Part shown: positions 11,683-20,941 of the stretch, in pieces
Position numbering within the stretch: position 1 is the first letter of the stretch
Layout: every line of letters begins with the position of its first letter
The notes under the pieces: model-generated
Told to the model about the DNA's origin: nothing
The model's database searches: none
What the model saw: only the letters and a program-made list of their open reading frames with translations
Assembly (NCBI RefSeq): GCF_018919385.1
Contig: NZ_JAHLMF010000017.1
Span: 1 to 64,000 of the forward strand
DNA: 64,000 nucleotides
Origin: Geomonas diazotrophica
GTDB taxonomy: Bacteria > Desulfobacterota > Desulfuromonadia > Geobacterales > Geobacteraceae
Reading direction: 5' to 3'
Translations under genes and position numbers: made by a program

Positions 11683-12678
11683 ATGACGGGCAATCTCAAA
11701 TCGGTGTATCTGAAGCTGGTGCTGACCACGTTTTTCTGGGGCGGCACCTTCGTCGCAGCGCGTCTTGCGGTTAAAGAGGCGCCTCCTTTCTTCGCGGCCA
11801 CCTGCCGCTTCGCGGTAGCCGCATCCTGCCTGATCGCACTCACCGCCTGGTATGCCGGCAAGGAGGGGAAACCGTTCCCAGTACCGAAACGGCTGCGGGA
11901 TTTCGGACTTCTGTTCAGCCTGGGGGTCACCGGCATCTTCTGCTACAACGCGGTCTTTTTCACCGGCCTCAAGCTGACCACGGCTACCAGCGGTGCGCTC
12001 ATCGTCGCCATCAACCCCCTCATCACCGCGGTACTCTCGGCGCTCTGGCTCAGGGAGCGGGTCACCCCGACGCAAGTTGCGGGGCTCTTGGTCTCGCTCC
12101 TTGGCGTTTCCGTGGTCATCTCGAAAGGATCGTGGGCCGTCCTCGCCGGTTTCGCCTTCAACAGGGGAGACCTCATCATGCTGGGCGCACCGCTTTGCTG
12201 GGCGCTCTATTCCATCCTGGGCAAGAAGGCCCTGGCGACCTTCACGCCGCTGACCGCCACCGCTTACGCCGCGCTCTTCGGCGCGATGCTCCTCTTCCCG
12301 GCCGCGCTTTTGGAGCATGCGGCATCGGGCGCCCCCTGGCCCTCGTTCAGCTGGGTAGGGTGGCTCGCCATCCTGCAACTGGCCCTCTTGGGGACCGTGG
12401 TGGGGTTCGTCTGGTGGTACCAGGGGGTGGGGAGGATCGGCGCCGCGCGGGCGGCGGTGTTCGTGAACCTGGTCCCCTTCTTCGGGGCGCTGCAGGCGGC
12501 GCTTCTCTTGGGGGAGCGGGTGGTGCTGCCGCAGCTTAGCGGAGGGTTGCTGGTGGTAGCCGGGGTCTACTGGGGGAGCCGTGGCAACGCCAAGGCGCGG
12601 GGGGGACAGGCGGTTTCTGAACCGGTAGGCGGCGCGCCGGGCGCCGTGCATCCGGAGCGGGGCGAGGCGGGCATATGA
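11683..12678 (+). CDS. EamA/DMT-family transporter
   Basis: A 331-residue protein with ten predicted transmembrane helices in two EamA repeats. The first opens LVLTTFFWGGTFVAARLAV; the second has LIMLGAPLCWALYSILGKKA. DMT transporters export amino acids or other small metabolites; the substrate is unknown. The C-terminal tail of about 30 residues is charged and non-hydrophobic. The last bases overlap the next ORF (ATGA). Confidence 0.88.
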   Translation: MTGNLKSVYLKLVLTTFFWGGTFVAARLAVKEAPPFFAATCRFAVAASCLIALTAWYAGKEGKPFPVPKRLRDFGLLFSLGVTGIFCYNAVFFTGLKLTTATSGALIVAINPLITAVLSALWLRERVTPTQVAGLLVSLLGVSVVISKGSWAVLAGFAFNRGDLIMLGAPLCWALYSILGKKALATFTPLTATAYAALFGAMLLFPAALLEHAASGAPWPSFSWVGWLAILQLALLGTVVGFVWWYQGVGRIGAARAAVFVNLVPFFGALQAALLLGERVVLPQLSGGLLVVAGVYWGSRGNAKARGGQAVSEPVGGAPGAVHPERGEAGI

Positions 12679-12962
12679 AAAGGGCGCTGCGCACCGTGAA
12701 ACTGATCTGGTACGCGCTCCTGCCATCGGGTGGGGGTGTCCCCCGCCCGCTGGAGCCGGGTGGGGTGCGCCGTTGCGATCCGGCGGACATCAGGGGGGGG
12801 ATGGGGCTTTACCTGGACGCCTCGGGGGAGTTGCGGCTCTTCGTCCCGTCGTGCCGGGGGCTCGCGGCCCCCTTCGTGCTGTTCCGGCTCAAGAGGGAGG
12901 GGTTCTCGCGCTGCAGCGTCAGGATCACGGAGGGGGGACTCCTGATCCAGGCGCGGCGCTGA
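12675..12962 (+). CDS. Hypothetical small protein coupled to EamA transporter
   Basis: A 95-residue basic protein. It begins within the last codons of the EamA gene (ATGA overlap) and ends 3 bases before the convergent cheB stop. No transmembrane helix, metal site or known motif was recognised. Coupled translation and coding-like codon use support a real gene. Confidence 0.6.
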   Translation: MKRALRTVKLIWYALLPSGGGVPRPLEPGGVRRCDPADIRGGMGLYLDASGELRLFVPSCRGLAAPFVLFRLKREGFSRCSVRITEGGLLIQARR

Positions 12963-12965
12963 GGC

Positions 12966-14036
12966 TCAGCCGATCTTCCCGATCTCGAAACCAATCTGGT
13001 CCAGCGGGAGCACCACGTCGGCCACCTTGCCGTCGATGCAGGCCCGCGGCATGCCGTAGATGGTGGAGGTCGCTTCGTTTTGCACCAGAGTCAGCCCCCC
13101 CTTTTCCTTCAGATGCTTCATCCCCTTGAACCCGTCGTTCCCCATACCGGTCAGGATCACGCCGAGCATGGCGCCGTTGCTGGCGTCGGCCAGCGAGGTG
13201 ATCATCTGGTCCACGGAAGGGATGTAGATGTACTGGGGGAATTCGCTGGTGGGCGAGGTCTTCACCACGATGTTGCTCCCCTGCTTGACCAGGCTGGTGT
13301 GCATCCCCCCCGGGGCGATCAGCACCTGCCCCCCCTTGACGATGTCGCCGTCGACCGCCTCCCTGATGGAGAGCGAGCACTTGGCGTTGAGCCGCTCCGC
13401 GTAGGGGCCGGTGAAGGCCTTGGGCATGTGAATGGCGACCACGATGCCGTGCGGGAAGTTGACCGGGATGCGCGAGATGACCTCCTGGAGCGCGACGGGG
13501 CCGCCGGTGGAGGCGCCGATGCCGACGTAGCCGATCCGGCGGTGGGCGAACTGGGAGGGACGCACCTGGACCGGCGGCGCGACGCGCGGCACGATCCCGA
13601 TGCCGGCGCGCCTGGGGATGGCCGAAACGGCGGCCTCTTGGACCTTCTCGAGGAGCGCCTTCTGGAACATGGCCTGGGCGTCCTTGCAGTCGCTGACGTT
13701 CTTGGGGACGTAGTCGATGGCCCCCGCGTCGAGCGCCTCGAAGGTGGCCCGCGCCCCCTCGCAGGTGAGGGTCGAGACCATCAGCACCCGCGTGGGCTGC
13801 TTGGCCATGATCTGCTTCAGCGCGGCGATGCCGTCCATGCGCGGCATCTCCACGTCCATGGTGATCAGGTCCGGCTTGAGGGCCAGGGCCTTTTCCACCC
13901 CCTCCATGCCGTCGGCCGCGATACCGACGATCTCCACGCCGGGTGCCTTGGAGAGGATGCCGCGGATCGCCATCCTCATGAAGGAGGAATCGTCGACGAT
14001 CAGTACCTTCAGCTTGCTCGACGTTGCGGGGATCAT
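12966..14036 (-). CDS. cheB: Chemotaxis response regulator protein-glutamate methylesterase CheB
   Basis: A 356-residue two-domain protein. The receiver domain has acidic residues D15/D16 and phosphoacceptor D61 (ITMDVEMPRMDG). The C-terminal methylesterase domain has GIGASTGGP (catalytic Ser), AIHMPKAFTGPYA (His) and TGMGNDGFKGM (Asp). It demethylates or deamidates chemoreceptor glutamates for adaptation. Last gene of the cheW-cheA-cheR-HDOD-cheB operon; its start overlaps the HDOD stop by four bases. Confidence 0.96.
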   Translation of the reverse strand: MIPATSSKLKVLIVDDSSFMRMAIRGILSKAPGVEIVGIAADGMEGVEKALALKPDLITMDVEMPRMDGIAALKQIMAKQPTRVLMVSTLTCEGARATFEALDAGAIDYVPKNVSDCKDAQAMFQKALLEKVQEAAVSAIPRRAGIGIVPRVAPPVQVRPSQFAHRRIGYVGIGASTGGPVALQEVISRIPVNFPHGIVVAIHMPKAFTGPYAERLNAKCSLSIREAVDGDIVKGGQVLIAPGGMHTSLVKQGSNIVVKTSPTSEFPQYIYIPSVDQMITSLADASNGAMLGVILTGMGNDGFKGMKHLKEKGGLTLVQNEATSTIYGMPRACIDGKVADVVLPLDQIGFEIGKIG

Positions 14037-14944
14037 GGCGTTTCTTTGGCTCCTATGCCTTGGAAGATCGATTTGACCATGTCCTGGATCTCGGGGACGC
14101 GGTCGTCCAGTTCGTAGCAGAAGCGCTCCACGTCAAGGTCGGCGAGGTTGGGCGCATAGGACCTCAGGATGGCCCAGGCCTTCTCCTCGGCGAGGTTGAA
14201 GGTGACCCAGGAGCTCCCGCCGTAGTCGAGCTGACGCACGGAGCAGAACAGGTCGGCCAGGTTGACGATGGCGCAGAGCGTCGGGTCGAGTACCGCCTGC
14301 TCGGGGTCGTGGTGCAGCCCGATCACCTCGCAGTAGTCGGCCGGGAAGTTCCACTTGCGGGCGATGCAGAGGCCGATCTCGCTGTGCGAGGTGCCGAGGT
14401 ACTCGGCCTCCTTTTCCACCAGCCGGAAGGGCTGCCCCTTCACCGAGTCGAGCAGGGCGCGGAAGGTCTCCTGGCGGTAGTAGGAGAGGAAAACCTCGCC
14501 GATGTCGTGCACGATCCCCACCAGGTAGGCCTTTTCCGTGTCCGGGTAGCGCACCCGCTGCGCGATGATCTTGGAGACCACGCCGACGCCGAAGGAGTGC
14601 TCCCAGAACGTCCTGACGTCGAAGATGCCGTCCCGCCCCTCGAAGACGTCGACGAAGGAGCAGGTGAAGGCGAGCTCGCGGATATGACGGAAGCCCAGGT
14701 AGATCAAGGCCCTTTTCACGGACTTTATTTCGTTGGCCGGCTTGTACAGCGGCGAGTTGACCATCTTGATGACCCGGGCCGCCAGGACCTGGTCTGCCAG
14801 GATCATGTCGGCGACCTCGTCGAGCTCGACACCGGGACGGTCCAGGAGCTCTATCACCCGGGTGGCCACGTGCGGGATGGTGGGGAGGTCAACGAAGCTC
14901 TCGACCATCTCCTGGGCAGTCTGCATCATGGCTGCTTTATCCAT
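14033..14944 (-). CDS. HDOD-domain signalling protein
   Basis: A 303-residue protein whose first two thirds form an HDOD domain (LPTIPHVATRVIELL, then VADMILADQVLAARVIKMVN, then YLGFRHIRELAFTCSFVD). A second His/Asp-rich stretch (VGIVHDIGEVFLSYY) recalls HD hydrolases, so catalysis is possible but unproven. Placed between cheR and cheB with a 10-base gap and a 4-base overlap, it is co-translated with adaptation enzymes. This suggests a role in the output or modulation of this chemosensory pathway, which has no receptor gene or stand-alone cheY nearby. Confidence 0.88.
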   Translation of the reverse strand: MDKAAMMQTAQEMVESFVDLPTIPHVATRVIELLDRPGVELDEVADMILADQVLAARVIKMVNSPLYKPANEIKSVKRALIYLGFRHIRELAFTCSFVDVFEGRDGIFDVRTFWEHSFGVGVVSKIIAQRVRYPDTEKAYLVGIVHDIGEVFLSYYRQETFRALLDSVKGQPFRLVEKEAEYLGTSHSEIGLCIARKWNFPADYCEVIGLHHDPEQAVLDPTLCAIVNLADLFCSVRQLDYGGSSWVTFNLAEEKAWAILRSYAPNLADLDVERFCYELDDRVPEIQDMVKSIFQGIGAKETP

Positions 14945-14954
14945 TGCTTCATCC

Positions 14955-15827
14955 TCACTTGTTGTAGGTGAACCCGCCGGGGAAGTGTACGGTCTTGAAT
15001 TTGTCGTTCACCCCGTGCAGCGACTCGGACTGCCCCACGAAGAAGTAGCCATACGGCTGCAGGTTGTTGTAGAAGTGCTGCACCACCTTGCTCTTCGAGG
15101 AGGTGTCGAAGTAGATGAGCACGTTGGCACAGAAGATGAGATCGAAGCTCTTCATGAAGAGCATCTTGTTGTCGTCGTAGAGGTTGAGCTGGCTGAAGGT
15201 GGCCAGTTTCTTCACATCGGGGGAGAGCACGAACCGGCCCGGCGCTTCCTCCTTGAAGTACTTCTTCAGGTAGTAATCGGGGGTGTTGCGCACCGAGTAG
15301 CTGTTGTAGACCCCTTCCCGGGCCTGGGCCAGCACCGTCTCGTTGATGTCCGTCCCGACGATCTCGATGATCCAGTCCTTGAGCAGGGTGGCGCGCTTCT
15401 CGAGGAGGATCATGGCCATGGTGTAGGCCTCCTCTCCCGAGGAGGAACCGGCGCTCCAGATGCGCAGCTTCTTGAAGCCGATCTTCCCCTTGGTCCCGAT
15501 GATCTCCGGCAGGAACTTGTTTTCCAGCGCGTTCAGCTGGGGCATGTTCCTGAAGAAGCAGGTCTCGTTGGTGGTGATCTCGTCCAGGAGCTTGGTCAGT
15601 TCCGTCCTGCCGGTGGCCGGGCTGCGCACGAACTGGTAGTAGTCCGCGTGGGTCTTGCAGCCGGTTCCCTCCATCCTGCGCGCCAGTCTGCTTTCCAGGA
15701 AGTACTTCTTGCTGCTGTGGAAGTAGATGCCGCAGACGTTGTATATGTAGTCCCGAAGCTGTTCGAAATCCTTGTCGGAAATCTTCGGGGCGTTTTTAGC
15801 GTCAAATGGTTTCATGTCAAATGCCAT
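14955..15827 (-). CDS. cheR: Chemotaxis protein methyltransferase CheR
   Basis: A 290-residue SAM-dependent methyltransferase that adds methyl groups to receptor glutamates. The N-terminal all-alpha domain (RDYIYNVCGIYFHSSKKYFL) precedes the SAM-binding fold with RIWSAGSSSGEEAYTMAM and DLIFCANVLIYFD. Ten bases separate it from the HDOD gene and ten from cheA, so it is plainly operonic. ATG 15827 opens MAFDMKPFD; a second ATG 12 bases later is possible. Confidence 0.95.
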   Translation of the reverse strand: MAFDMKPFDAKNAPKISDKDFEQLRDYIYNVCGIYFHSSKKYFLESRLARRMEGTGCKTHADYYQFVRSPATGRTELTKLLDEITTNETCFFRNMPQLNALENKFLPEIIGTKGKIGFKKLRIWSAGSSSGEEAYTMAMILLEKRATLLKDWIIEIVGTDINETVLAQAREGVYNSYSVRNTPDYYLKKYFKEEAPGRFVLSPDVKKLATFSQLNLYDDNKMLFMKSFDLIFCANVLIYFDTSSKSKVVQHFYNNLQPYGYFFVGQSESLHGVNDKFKTVHFPGGFTYNK

Positions 15828-15837
15828 TATCGTCCCC

Positions 15838-17664
15838 TCAGGCTGCTCCGCCGACCAGTCCGATCGGATCCACGATTAATGCCACCCTGCCGTCTCCCAT
15901 GATGGTCGAACCGCCGATCCCCGGGAGGTTGGACAGGAACTTGCCCAGCGACTTGATGGCAACCTCCTGTTGCCCCAACAGCCTGGTCACGATCAGGCCG
16001 ATCCTCTTTTCCGCGACCCCGACGATGACGACGTAGCAGGTGTCCCGGTCGGTGTAGACCTCGTGGCAGCCGAAGGTCCGCTGCAGCCTCAAGAGAGGGA
16101 GCACCGAGTCCCTCAGCTTCAGCACCTCCTGCCCCCCGATCATGTGGAACTCCTTCTTGCTGACGCGCATGGTCTCGATGACCGAGGCGAGCGGGATCGA
16201 GTAGACCTCCTTCTCGACCTCGACCAGCAGGGACTGGATGATGGCCAGGGTGAGCGGGAGTTTCAGGATGAACTCGCTGCCGTGCCCCAACTCGTTCTTG
16301 ATCTCGATGATGCCGTTGAGTTTCCTGATGTTGGTGCGTACCACGTCCATGCCGACGCCGCGCCCGGAGAGGTCGGTGGTCTGCTCCTTGGTGGAGAAGC
16401 CGGGGAGGAAGATCAGGTCGAGGATCTCGCGGGTCCCCATGGCGGCGACCTGGTCGTCGGTGACCAGCCCCTTGTCCAGCGCCTTCCTGGCGATCCTGTC
16501 CGGGTCGATGCCACGGCCGTCGTCCTTGATGCTGATCACGATCTGGTTCCCCTCGTGGGCCGCGGAAAGGACCACGGTGCCGGTGCGGTCCTTGCCGGCG
16601 GCAAGGCGCTGCTCCGGGGTCTCCAGGCCGTGGTCCAGGGCGTTCCTGATCAGGTGGATCAAGGGATCCCCGATCTCGTCAACCACCGAGCGGTCCAGTT
16701 CGGTCTCCTCGCCGTAGATGACCAGGTCGACTTCCTTGCCCAGGTCGCGCGCCAGGTTCCTGACGATGCGCGGGAACTTCTTGAACACCTTCTCCACGGG
16801 GAGCATGCGCATCTTGAGGACCTGCATCTGCAGTTCCGAGGTGACGAAGTTGAGCCGCTTGGAGAGCTTGCCGAAGTCGTCGCCGAACTCGGCGGGGTTC
16901 AGGCCGGTCTGGTAGTCGCTGTGCAGCTGGATCATGCGGTTTCGCTCCAGCACCAGCTCCCCCACCTGGTTCATCAGGTCGTCCAGGCGCTTAACGTCCA
17001 CCCTGACCGTCGAGTTGTCCGCGAGGTCCTCGCCCCCTTTGGCAGGGGCCTTCTGCGGCTCCTTGACCGGCTGGGGCTTGGGCTGCGGCGACGGTGCCAC
17101 CTGCTTGGGGGCGGATTCGGCCTTGGGCTCCGCCTTCGCGGGCTGCGGCTCGGCCGGTGCAGCCTCGCCGGCCTGCTGGGACGCAGCGGGCTCGGTCGGC
17201 GCGGCCGGGGGTGCCGCCTCCTTCTCCTCCTTGGGGGCGAAGACGGGGGCGAGCACGGTCGCTTCCACGGCGTTCTCGGAGAGGTAGGGGATCAGTTTGG
17301 CTATGGTCCCCTCCAGGTCCCTCTCGATGATGTCGCCCCCCTTGATATCGGCCACCAGGGTCTTCACGAGGTCGACCGCCTCAAGGATCACGTCCATGAT
17401 CTCCGGGGTGAGCGTCAGTTCCACCTTCCTCAGGCGGTTCAGGACGTCCTCGGTCTTGTGCGTGACCTTGACGAGCATGTCGAAGCCCAGGAAGCTCGAG
17501 GCCCCCTTAACCGTGTGGATGGACCGGAAGATCCGGTTCATGAGGTCGGCGTCTTCCGGGCTCTTTTCCAGGGAGATCAGGTCGTCGTCAAGTTTTTCCA
17601 GGAGCTCGGTGGTCTCGGCTAGAAAGCCGTCCAGTAGTTCCTGATCTTCGCAGTCTATGGCCAT
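15838..17664 (-). CDS. cheA: Chemotaxis histidine kinase CheA
   Basis: A 608-residue kinase. The N-terminal Hpt domain carries the phosphorylated His of SIHTVKGASSFLG (about residue 50). It is followed by an Ala/Pro/Glu-rich linker (about residues 145-215), the dimerisation domain and an HATPase domain with HLIRNALDHG, DDGRGID and GRGVGMDVVR boxes. A CheW-like domain lies at the C-terminus. The P2 CheY-binding domain appears replaced by the low-complexity linker. Upstream is cheW. Confidence 0.96.
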   Translation of the reverse strand: MAIDCEDQELLDGFLAETTELLEKLDDDLISLEKSPEDADLMNRIFRSIHTVKGASSFLGFDMLVKVTHKTEDVLNRLRKVELTLTPEIMDVILEAVDLVKTLVADIKGGDIIERDLEGTIAKLIPYLSENAVEATVLAPVFAPKEEKEAAPPAAPTEPAASQQAGEAAPAEPQPAKAEPKAESAPKQVAPSPQPKPQPVKEPQKAPAKGGEDLADNSTVRVDVKRLDDLMNQVGELVLERNRMIQLHSDYQTGLNPAEFGDDFGKLSKRLNFVTSELQMQVLKMRMLPVEKVFKKFPRIVRNLARDLGKEVDLVIYGEETELDRSVVDEIGDPLIHLIRNALDHGLETPEQRLAAGKDRTGTVVLSAAHEGNQIVISIKDDGRGIDPDRIARKALDKGLVTDDQVAAMGTREILDLIFLPGFSTKEQTTDLSGRGVGMDVVRTNIRKLNGIIEIKNELGHGSEFILKLPLTLAIIQSLLVEVEKEVYSIPLASVIETMRVSKKEFHMIGGQEVLKLRDSVLPLLRLQRTFGCHEVYTDRDTCYVVIVGVAEKRIGLIVTRLLGQQEVAIKSLGKFLSNLPGIGGSTIMGDGRVALIVDPIGLVGGAA

Positions 17665-17706
17665 TTTGTGCTCCGGAAAGGGGGACCGTTTCCCCCTGTT
17701 GGTGCC

Positions 17707-18204
17707 TTACGCTACGTTGCTGAACAGCCTTCTTTCGTCGGCGGAGAACATCTTCTCCAGGTCGAGCAGGACCAGGAGCCGCTCGGCCTGGTTGATGACG
17801 CCGGCCATGCATTCCTGCTCGATGCCGCTGGAGACCACCGGGGGAGGAGGCTGGATCTCCTTCTCGGAGATGCGGATCACCTCGGAAACCTCGTCGACGA
17901 TGAACCCCATCAGTTCGCCCACCACCTCCATCACCATGATGCGGGTGCGCTTGTCGTACTCGGTGTCCATCAGGTCGAACTTCTTGCGCAGGTTGATGAT
18001 GGGGATGACCTTGCCGCGCAGGTTGATCACCCCCTCCACGTAATGGGGGGTGTTGGGGACCCGGGTGATGTTGAGCATCCGAATGATCTCGCGCACCATC
18101 AGGACGTTGATGCCGTACTCTTCCTTCTCCAGGTTGAAGCTCACCAGCTGGATCAGCTCCCCCCCGTACTCTTCGCTCTTTACCTTGGTGAGTGCGGTCT
18201 CCAT
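17707..18204 (-). CDS. cheW: Chemotaxis coupling protein CheW
   Basis: A 165-residue scaffold linking receptors to CheA. Signature segments LVSFNLEKEEYGINVLMV and VINLRGKVIPIINLRKKF are present. First gene of the minus-strand che operon; the stop lies 42 bases before the cheA start. Confidence 0.95.
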   Translation of the reverse strand: METALTKVKSEEYGGELIQLVSFNLEKEEYGINVLMVREIIRMLNITRVPNTPHYVEGVINLRGKVIPIINLRKKFDLMDTEYDKRTRIMVMEVVGELMGFIVDEVSEVIRISEKEIQPPPPVVSSGIEQECMAGVINQAERLLVLLDLEKMFSADERRLFSNVA

Positions 18205-18415
18205 GGACCCTCCCTCTGCGGTGAAATCAGGCGGGGCGCGGGGCGCCCGCCCTATTGTCCCCTAATCGGCGGGGCGGGACAAAGGTTGAATATTTTTTTC
18301 CTCTAAGGCAATTTGGGGGCCAACTCCGTGAAGCTACGGCCAGGGCGGCTTGAGGGGGTTCATCCCGCTCCGGGCAAAAAATTGACATGGTTGATATTCA
18401 ACCGAAGTCATTTAA

Positions 18416-18444
18416 TTGACATTGCCGAAATAACTCGCTATAGT
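18416..18444 (+). promoter_or_regulatory. Strong sigma70 promoter of the response-regulator gene
   Basis: TTGACA (18416-18421), a 17-bp spacer and TATAGT (18439-18444): a near-consensus promoter 65 bases before the start at 18510. A second TTGACA at about 18382 is not matched by a good -10. Confidence 0.8.
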
Positions 18445-18509
18445 TTCGAACGTTGACCGTTTTTGTATCGGCTTGATTCGCAGCAACTTTAACCGAAATC
18501 GGGGAAACG

Positions 18510-19916
18510 ATGGAAACGCCGAAAATACTGATAGCAGACGACGACAAGAAAACTCGGGACTTCGTGGCTGCCTTCCTGAGCTACAAGGGGTACCAGGTCT
18601 ACCAAGCCTTCGACGGGCAGGACGCCCTTCAGAAGATCGAGATGCACGACGTGCAGATGGTCATCACCGATATCATGATGCCACGGGTGAACGGTCTGGA
18701 GTTCATCCGGCAGCTTAAATCGCTCCGCCCGGAAATAGTCACCATAGCCTACAGCGCCTTCGCCAACAACGAGATGACGGCAAATCTCCTCAAGGCGGGG
18801 GCGTTCTTTTATCTGGAAAAGCCTTTCAACCTCGAGGAGTTGGAAACCCACGTCAAGCGCGGTCTCGAGCACCAGGCGCTGCAGAGCAAGAGCTTCCGGT
18901 CCAAGCCTTGCATAAAGAACAGGGCGCTTTTGAACAACATCATCGGAGAAAGCGAGAAGATGCTCTCGCTTTTCGAGATGATCGAGAAGGTGGCCACCTC
19001 CGACTCCACCGTGCTGATCCAGGGGGAGTCGGGGACCGGCAAGGAACTGGTGGCGCGTGCCATCCACGACCTCTCCAACCGCTCCGACAAGAACTTCGTG
19101 GCGCTCAACTGTGCGGCGATCCCTGACGAGCTCCTGGAGAGCGAGCTGTTCGGCCACGTCAAAGGCTCCTTCACCGGCGCCGTCGCCTCCCGCGTCGGCC
19201 GCTTCGAGCTGGCGGACAAGGGGACCCTGTTCCTGGACGAGATCGGGGACATGAAGGCGAACCTGCAGGTGAAACTGCTGCGCGTGCTGCAGAGCAGGGA
19301 GCTGGAGCCGGTCGGCTCGACCCGTTCCAAGAAGGTCGACGTCAGGATCATCGCGGCCACCAACCAGAACCTGGACCAGATGGTGGCTTCCAAGGAGTTC
19401 CGCGAGGACCTGTACTACCGGCTCTCCGTGATCCCGATCATGCTCCCCCCCCTGCGCGAGCGCGGCGCGGACATCCCGCTGCTTTTGAACAGCTTCCTGG
19501 AGAAGTTCAACCGGAGCAAGCAGCGCAAGGTTCAGGGTTTTGACAAGCAGGTGATGGAGATCCTCGGGAGCTACGACTGGCCCGGCAACGTGCGCGAGCT
19601 GGAGAACCTGGTGGAGCGCCTGGTGATCATCAAAGGGAACGGCGTGATCAACATTCACGACCTTCCCGAAAAGTACCGCGGCGGCCGCAGCACCCCGGTG
19701 GTGCACGGCGAGCACCTGATCAACCTTCCCGATGACGGCTTCTGCCTGAACAGCGCCGTCGAGGAGTTCGAGAACCGGCTGATCATGCAGGCCCTGGAGA
19801 AGAGCGGCGGCAACAAGAAAGAGGCCGCCGAGCTCTTGAACCTGAAGCGGACCACGCTCATCGAGAAGTTGAAGAAGAAGAAACTGGTTTACGGGGAGAC
19901 TACGCTTTCCCCGTGA
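18510..19916 (+). CDS. Sigma54-interacting response regulator (NtrC family)
   Basis: A 468-residue activator. The receiver domain has D10-D12 and phosphoacceptor D54 ([11 protein letters not shown]). The AAA+ domain has Walker A GESGTGKE and Walker B LFLDEIGD; the C-terminus is a Fis-type helix-turn-helix ([19 protein letters not shown]). The sigma54-contact loop reads GSFTGA rather than the usual GAFTGA, a conservative change found in some working members. No cognate kinase adjoins. The next gene, a transglycosylase, starts 11 bases after the stop. Confidence 0.94.
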   Translation: METPKILIADDDKKTRDFVAAFLSYKGYQVYQAFDGQDALQKIEMHDVQMVITDIMMPRVNGLEFIRQLKSLRPEIVTIAYSAFANNEMTANLLKAGAFFYLEKPFNLEELETHVKRGLEHQALQSKSFRSKPCIKNRALLNNIIGESEKMLSLFEMIEKVATSDSTVLIQGESGTGKELVARAIHDLSNRSDKNFVALNCAAIPDELLESELFGHVKGSFTGAVASRVGRFELADKGTLFLDEIGDMKANLQVKLLRVLQSRELEPVGSTRSKKVDVRIIAATNQNLDQMVASKEFREDLYYRLSVIPIMLPPLRERGADIPLLLNSFLEKFNRSKQRKVQGFDKQVMEILGSYDWPGNVRELENLVERLVIIKGNGVINIHDLPEKYRGGRSTPVVHGEHLINLPDDGFCLNSAVEEFENRLIMQALEKSGGNKKEAAELLNLKRTTLIEKLKKKKLVYGETTLSP

Positions 19917-19927
19917 GAGGGGAGTTT

Positions 19928-20710
19928 ATGTCGATCAATCCGATAACCACGGCGCCGGCGGGCGTCGAAGGGGGCAAGAAGGCGGCCCCCGCCGCCGGTC
20001 CACCGGCAGTACCCTTCCAGGAAATGCTGGACAAAAGTGGCACCTCCGCAGTGACGCCGCAGGCCGCGGCCGAGGCGCTGCGGCTCAAGATGCTCAGTTC
20101 CGCCCTCGCCATAGGCGGGGACGCTGCCGCGTCGCCCCCCTCCGCCGGTAACGCCAACGTCCAGGGGCTTTTGAACCGGTTCCTGGAGCAGCTCCCCTCC
20201 GGAGGCAGCGCCGTTGCCGGGAGCCGCGAGGCTGCGGCCGACCAGGGGCCCGAAGGGGCCTTCCAGGCACAGCAGGCGCATTTTCAGGCCGGCGAGCTCC
20301 CCTCCGTCGCGGGACTTTCCGCCGACGGTGGCACCGATGCCATCATCCAGCGGGCCAGCCAGCGCTACGGCGTTGACAGCGGCCTGATCCGGGCCGTGAT
20401 CAAGGCCGAGAGCAATTTCGACCCCCGTGCGGTGAGTTCCGCGGGGGCCCAGGGGCTGATGCAGCTGATGCCGGCCACCGCGCGCGGGCTCGGTGTCACC
20501 GACTCCTTCGACCCCGAGCAGAACATCATGGCCGGCACCAGGTTTTTGAAGGACATGCTGCGGCGCTACAACGGCAACGTCGACGAGGCCCTGGCCGCCT
20601 ACAACTGGGGTCCCGGCAACGTCGACCGTCACGGGACCGAGACCTTGCCCCGCGAAACCAGGAGCTACCTGGCCAAGGTCAAAGGGTACTACGCCCAGTA
20701 CCTGGCGTAG
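19928..20710 (+). CDS. Lytic transglycosylase (SLT domain)
   Basis: About 260 residues. The C-terminal half (from about residue 140) is a goose-lysozyme-like SLT domain: catalytic Glu in VIKAESNFDPRA, then SAGAQGLMQLMPATA and ALAAYNWGPGNVDRHG. It cleaves peptidoglycan glycan strands. The N-terminal half is a low-complexity Ala/Pro/Gly region without a clear signal peptide, resembling flagellar or secretion-associated muramidases that ride on another export route. ATG 19928 follows GAGGGGAG; the frame could start earlier at 19913, overlapping the regulator. Confidence 0.88.
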   Translation: MSINPITTAPAGVEGGKKAAPAAGPPAVPFQEMLDKSGTSAVTPQAAAEALRLKMLSSALAIGGDAAASPPSAGNANVQGLLNRFLEQLPSGGSAVAGSREAAADQGPEGAFQAQQAHFQAGELPSVAGLSADGGTDAIIQRASQRYGVDSGLIRAVIKAESNFDPRAVSSAGAQGLMQLMPATARGLGVTDSFDPEQNIMAGTRFLKDMLRRYNGNVDEALAAYNWGPGNVDRHGTETLPRETRSYLAKVKGYYAQYLA

Positions 20711-20740
20711 AGGCAGGTTGAGGTCGAGGTTAAGGTTGAG
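20711..20740. repeat. GAGGTT/AAGGTT hexamer repeat, short copy
   Basis: AGGTTGAGGTCGAGGTTAAG then GTTGAG, directly after the transglycosylase stop. The same hexamer pattern makes an inverted pair between atpB and atpE (27308-27373). Confidence 0.65.
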
Positions 20741-20753
20741 CAACAACCAAAGC

Positions 20754-20788
20754 AAAAGCCTCCGCACCAAAAGGTGCGGAGGCTTTTT
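20754..20788. terminator. Terminator between transglycosylase and ferritin-like gene
   Basis: Long stem: AAAAGCCTCCGCACC, AAAA loop, GGTGCGGAGGCTTTTT. It has a T-run on the plus strand and A-run at the 5' side, so it may serve both the plus-strand transglycosylase and the convergent minus-strand gene. Confidence 0.9.
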
Positions 20789-20941
20789 ATATTGTGGTTC
20801 TGCCCGGGTGCCCGTCCACTGCGCCCACCAGGTCCGCTTCTTTCCACCGGGCCCACCAGGAGGGCCCTCCCTCGGCCGTTGCACTTGCCGAGCGCTCCCT
20901 CGGCCGCCCAATGGACTGCGCCCTTCCGGCGCCTTACCCTG

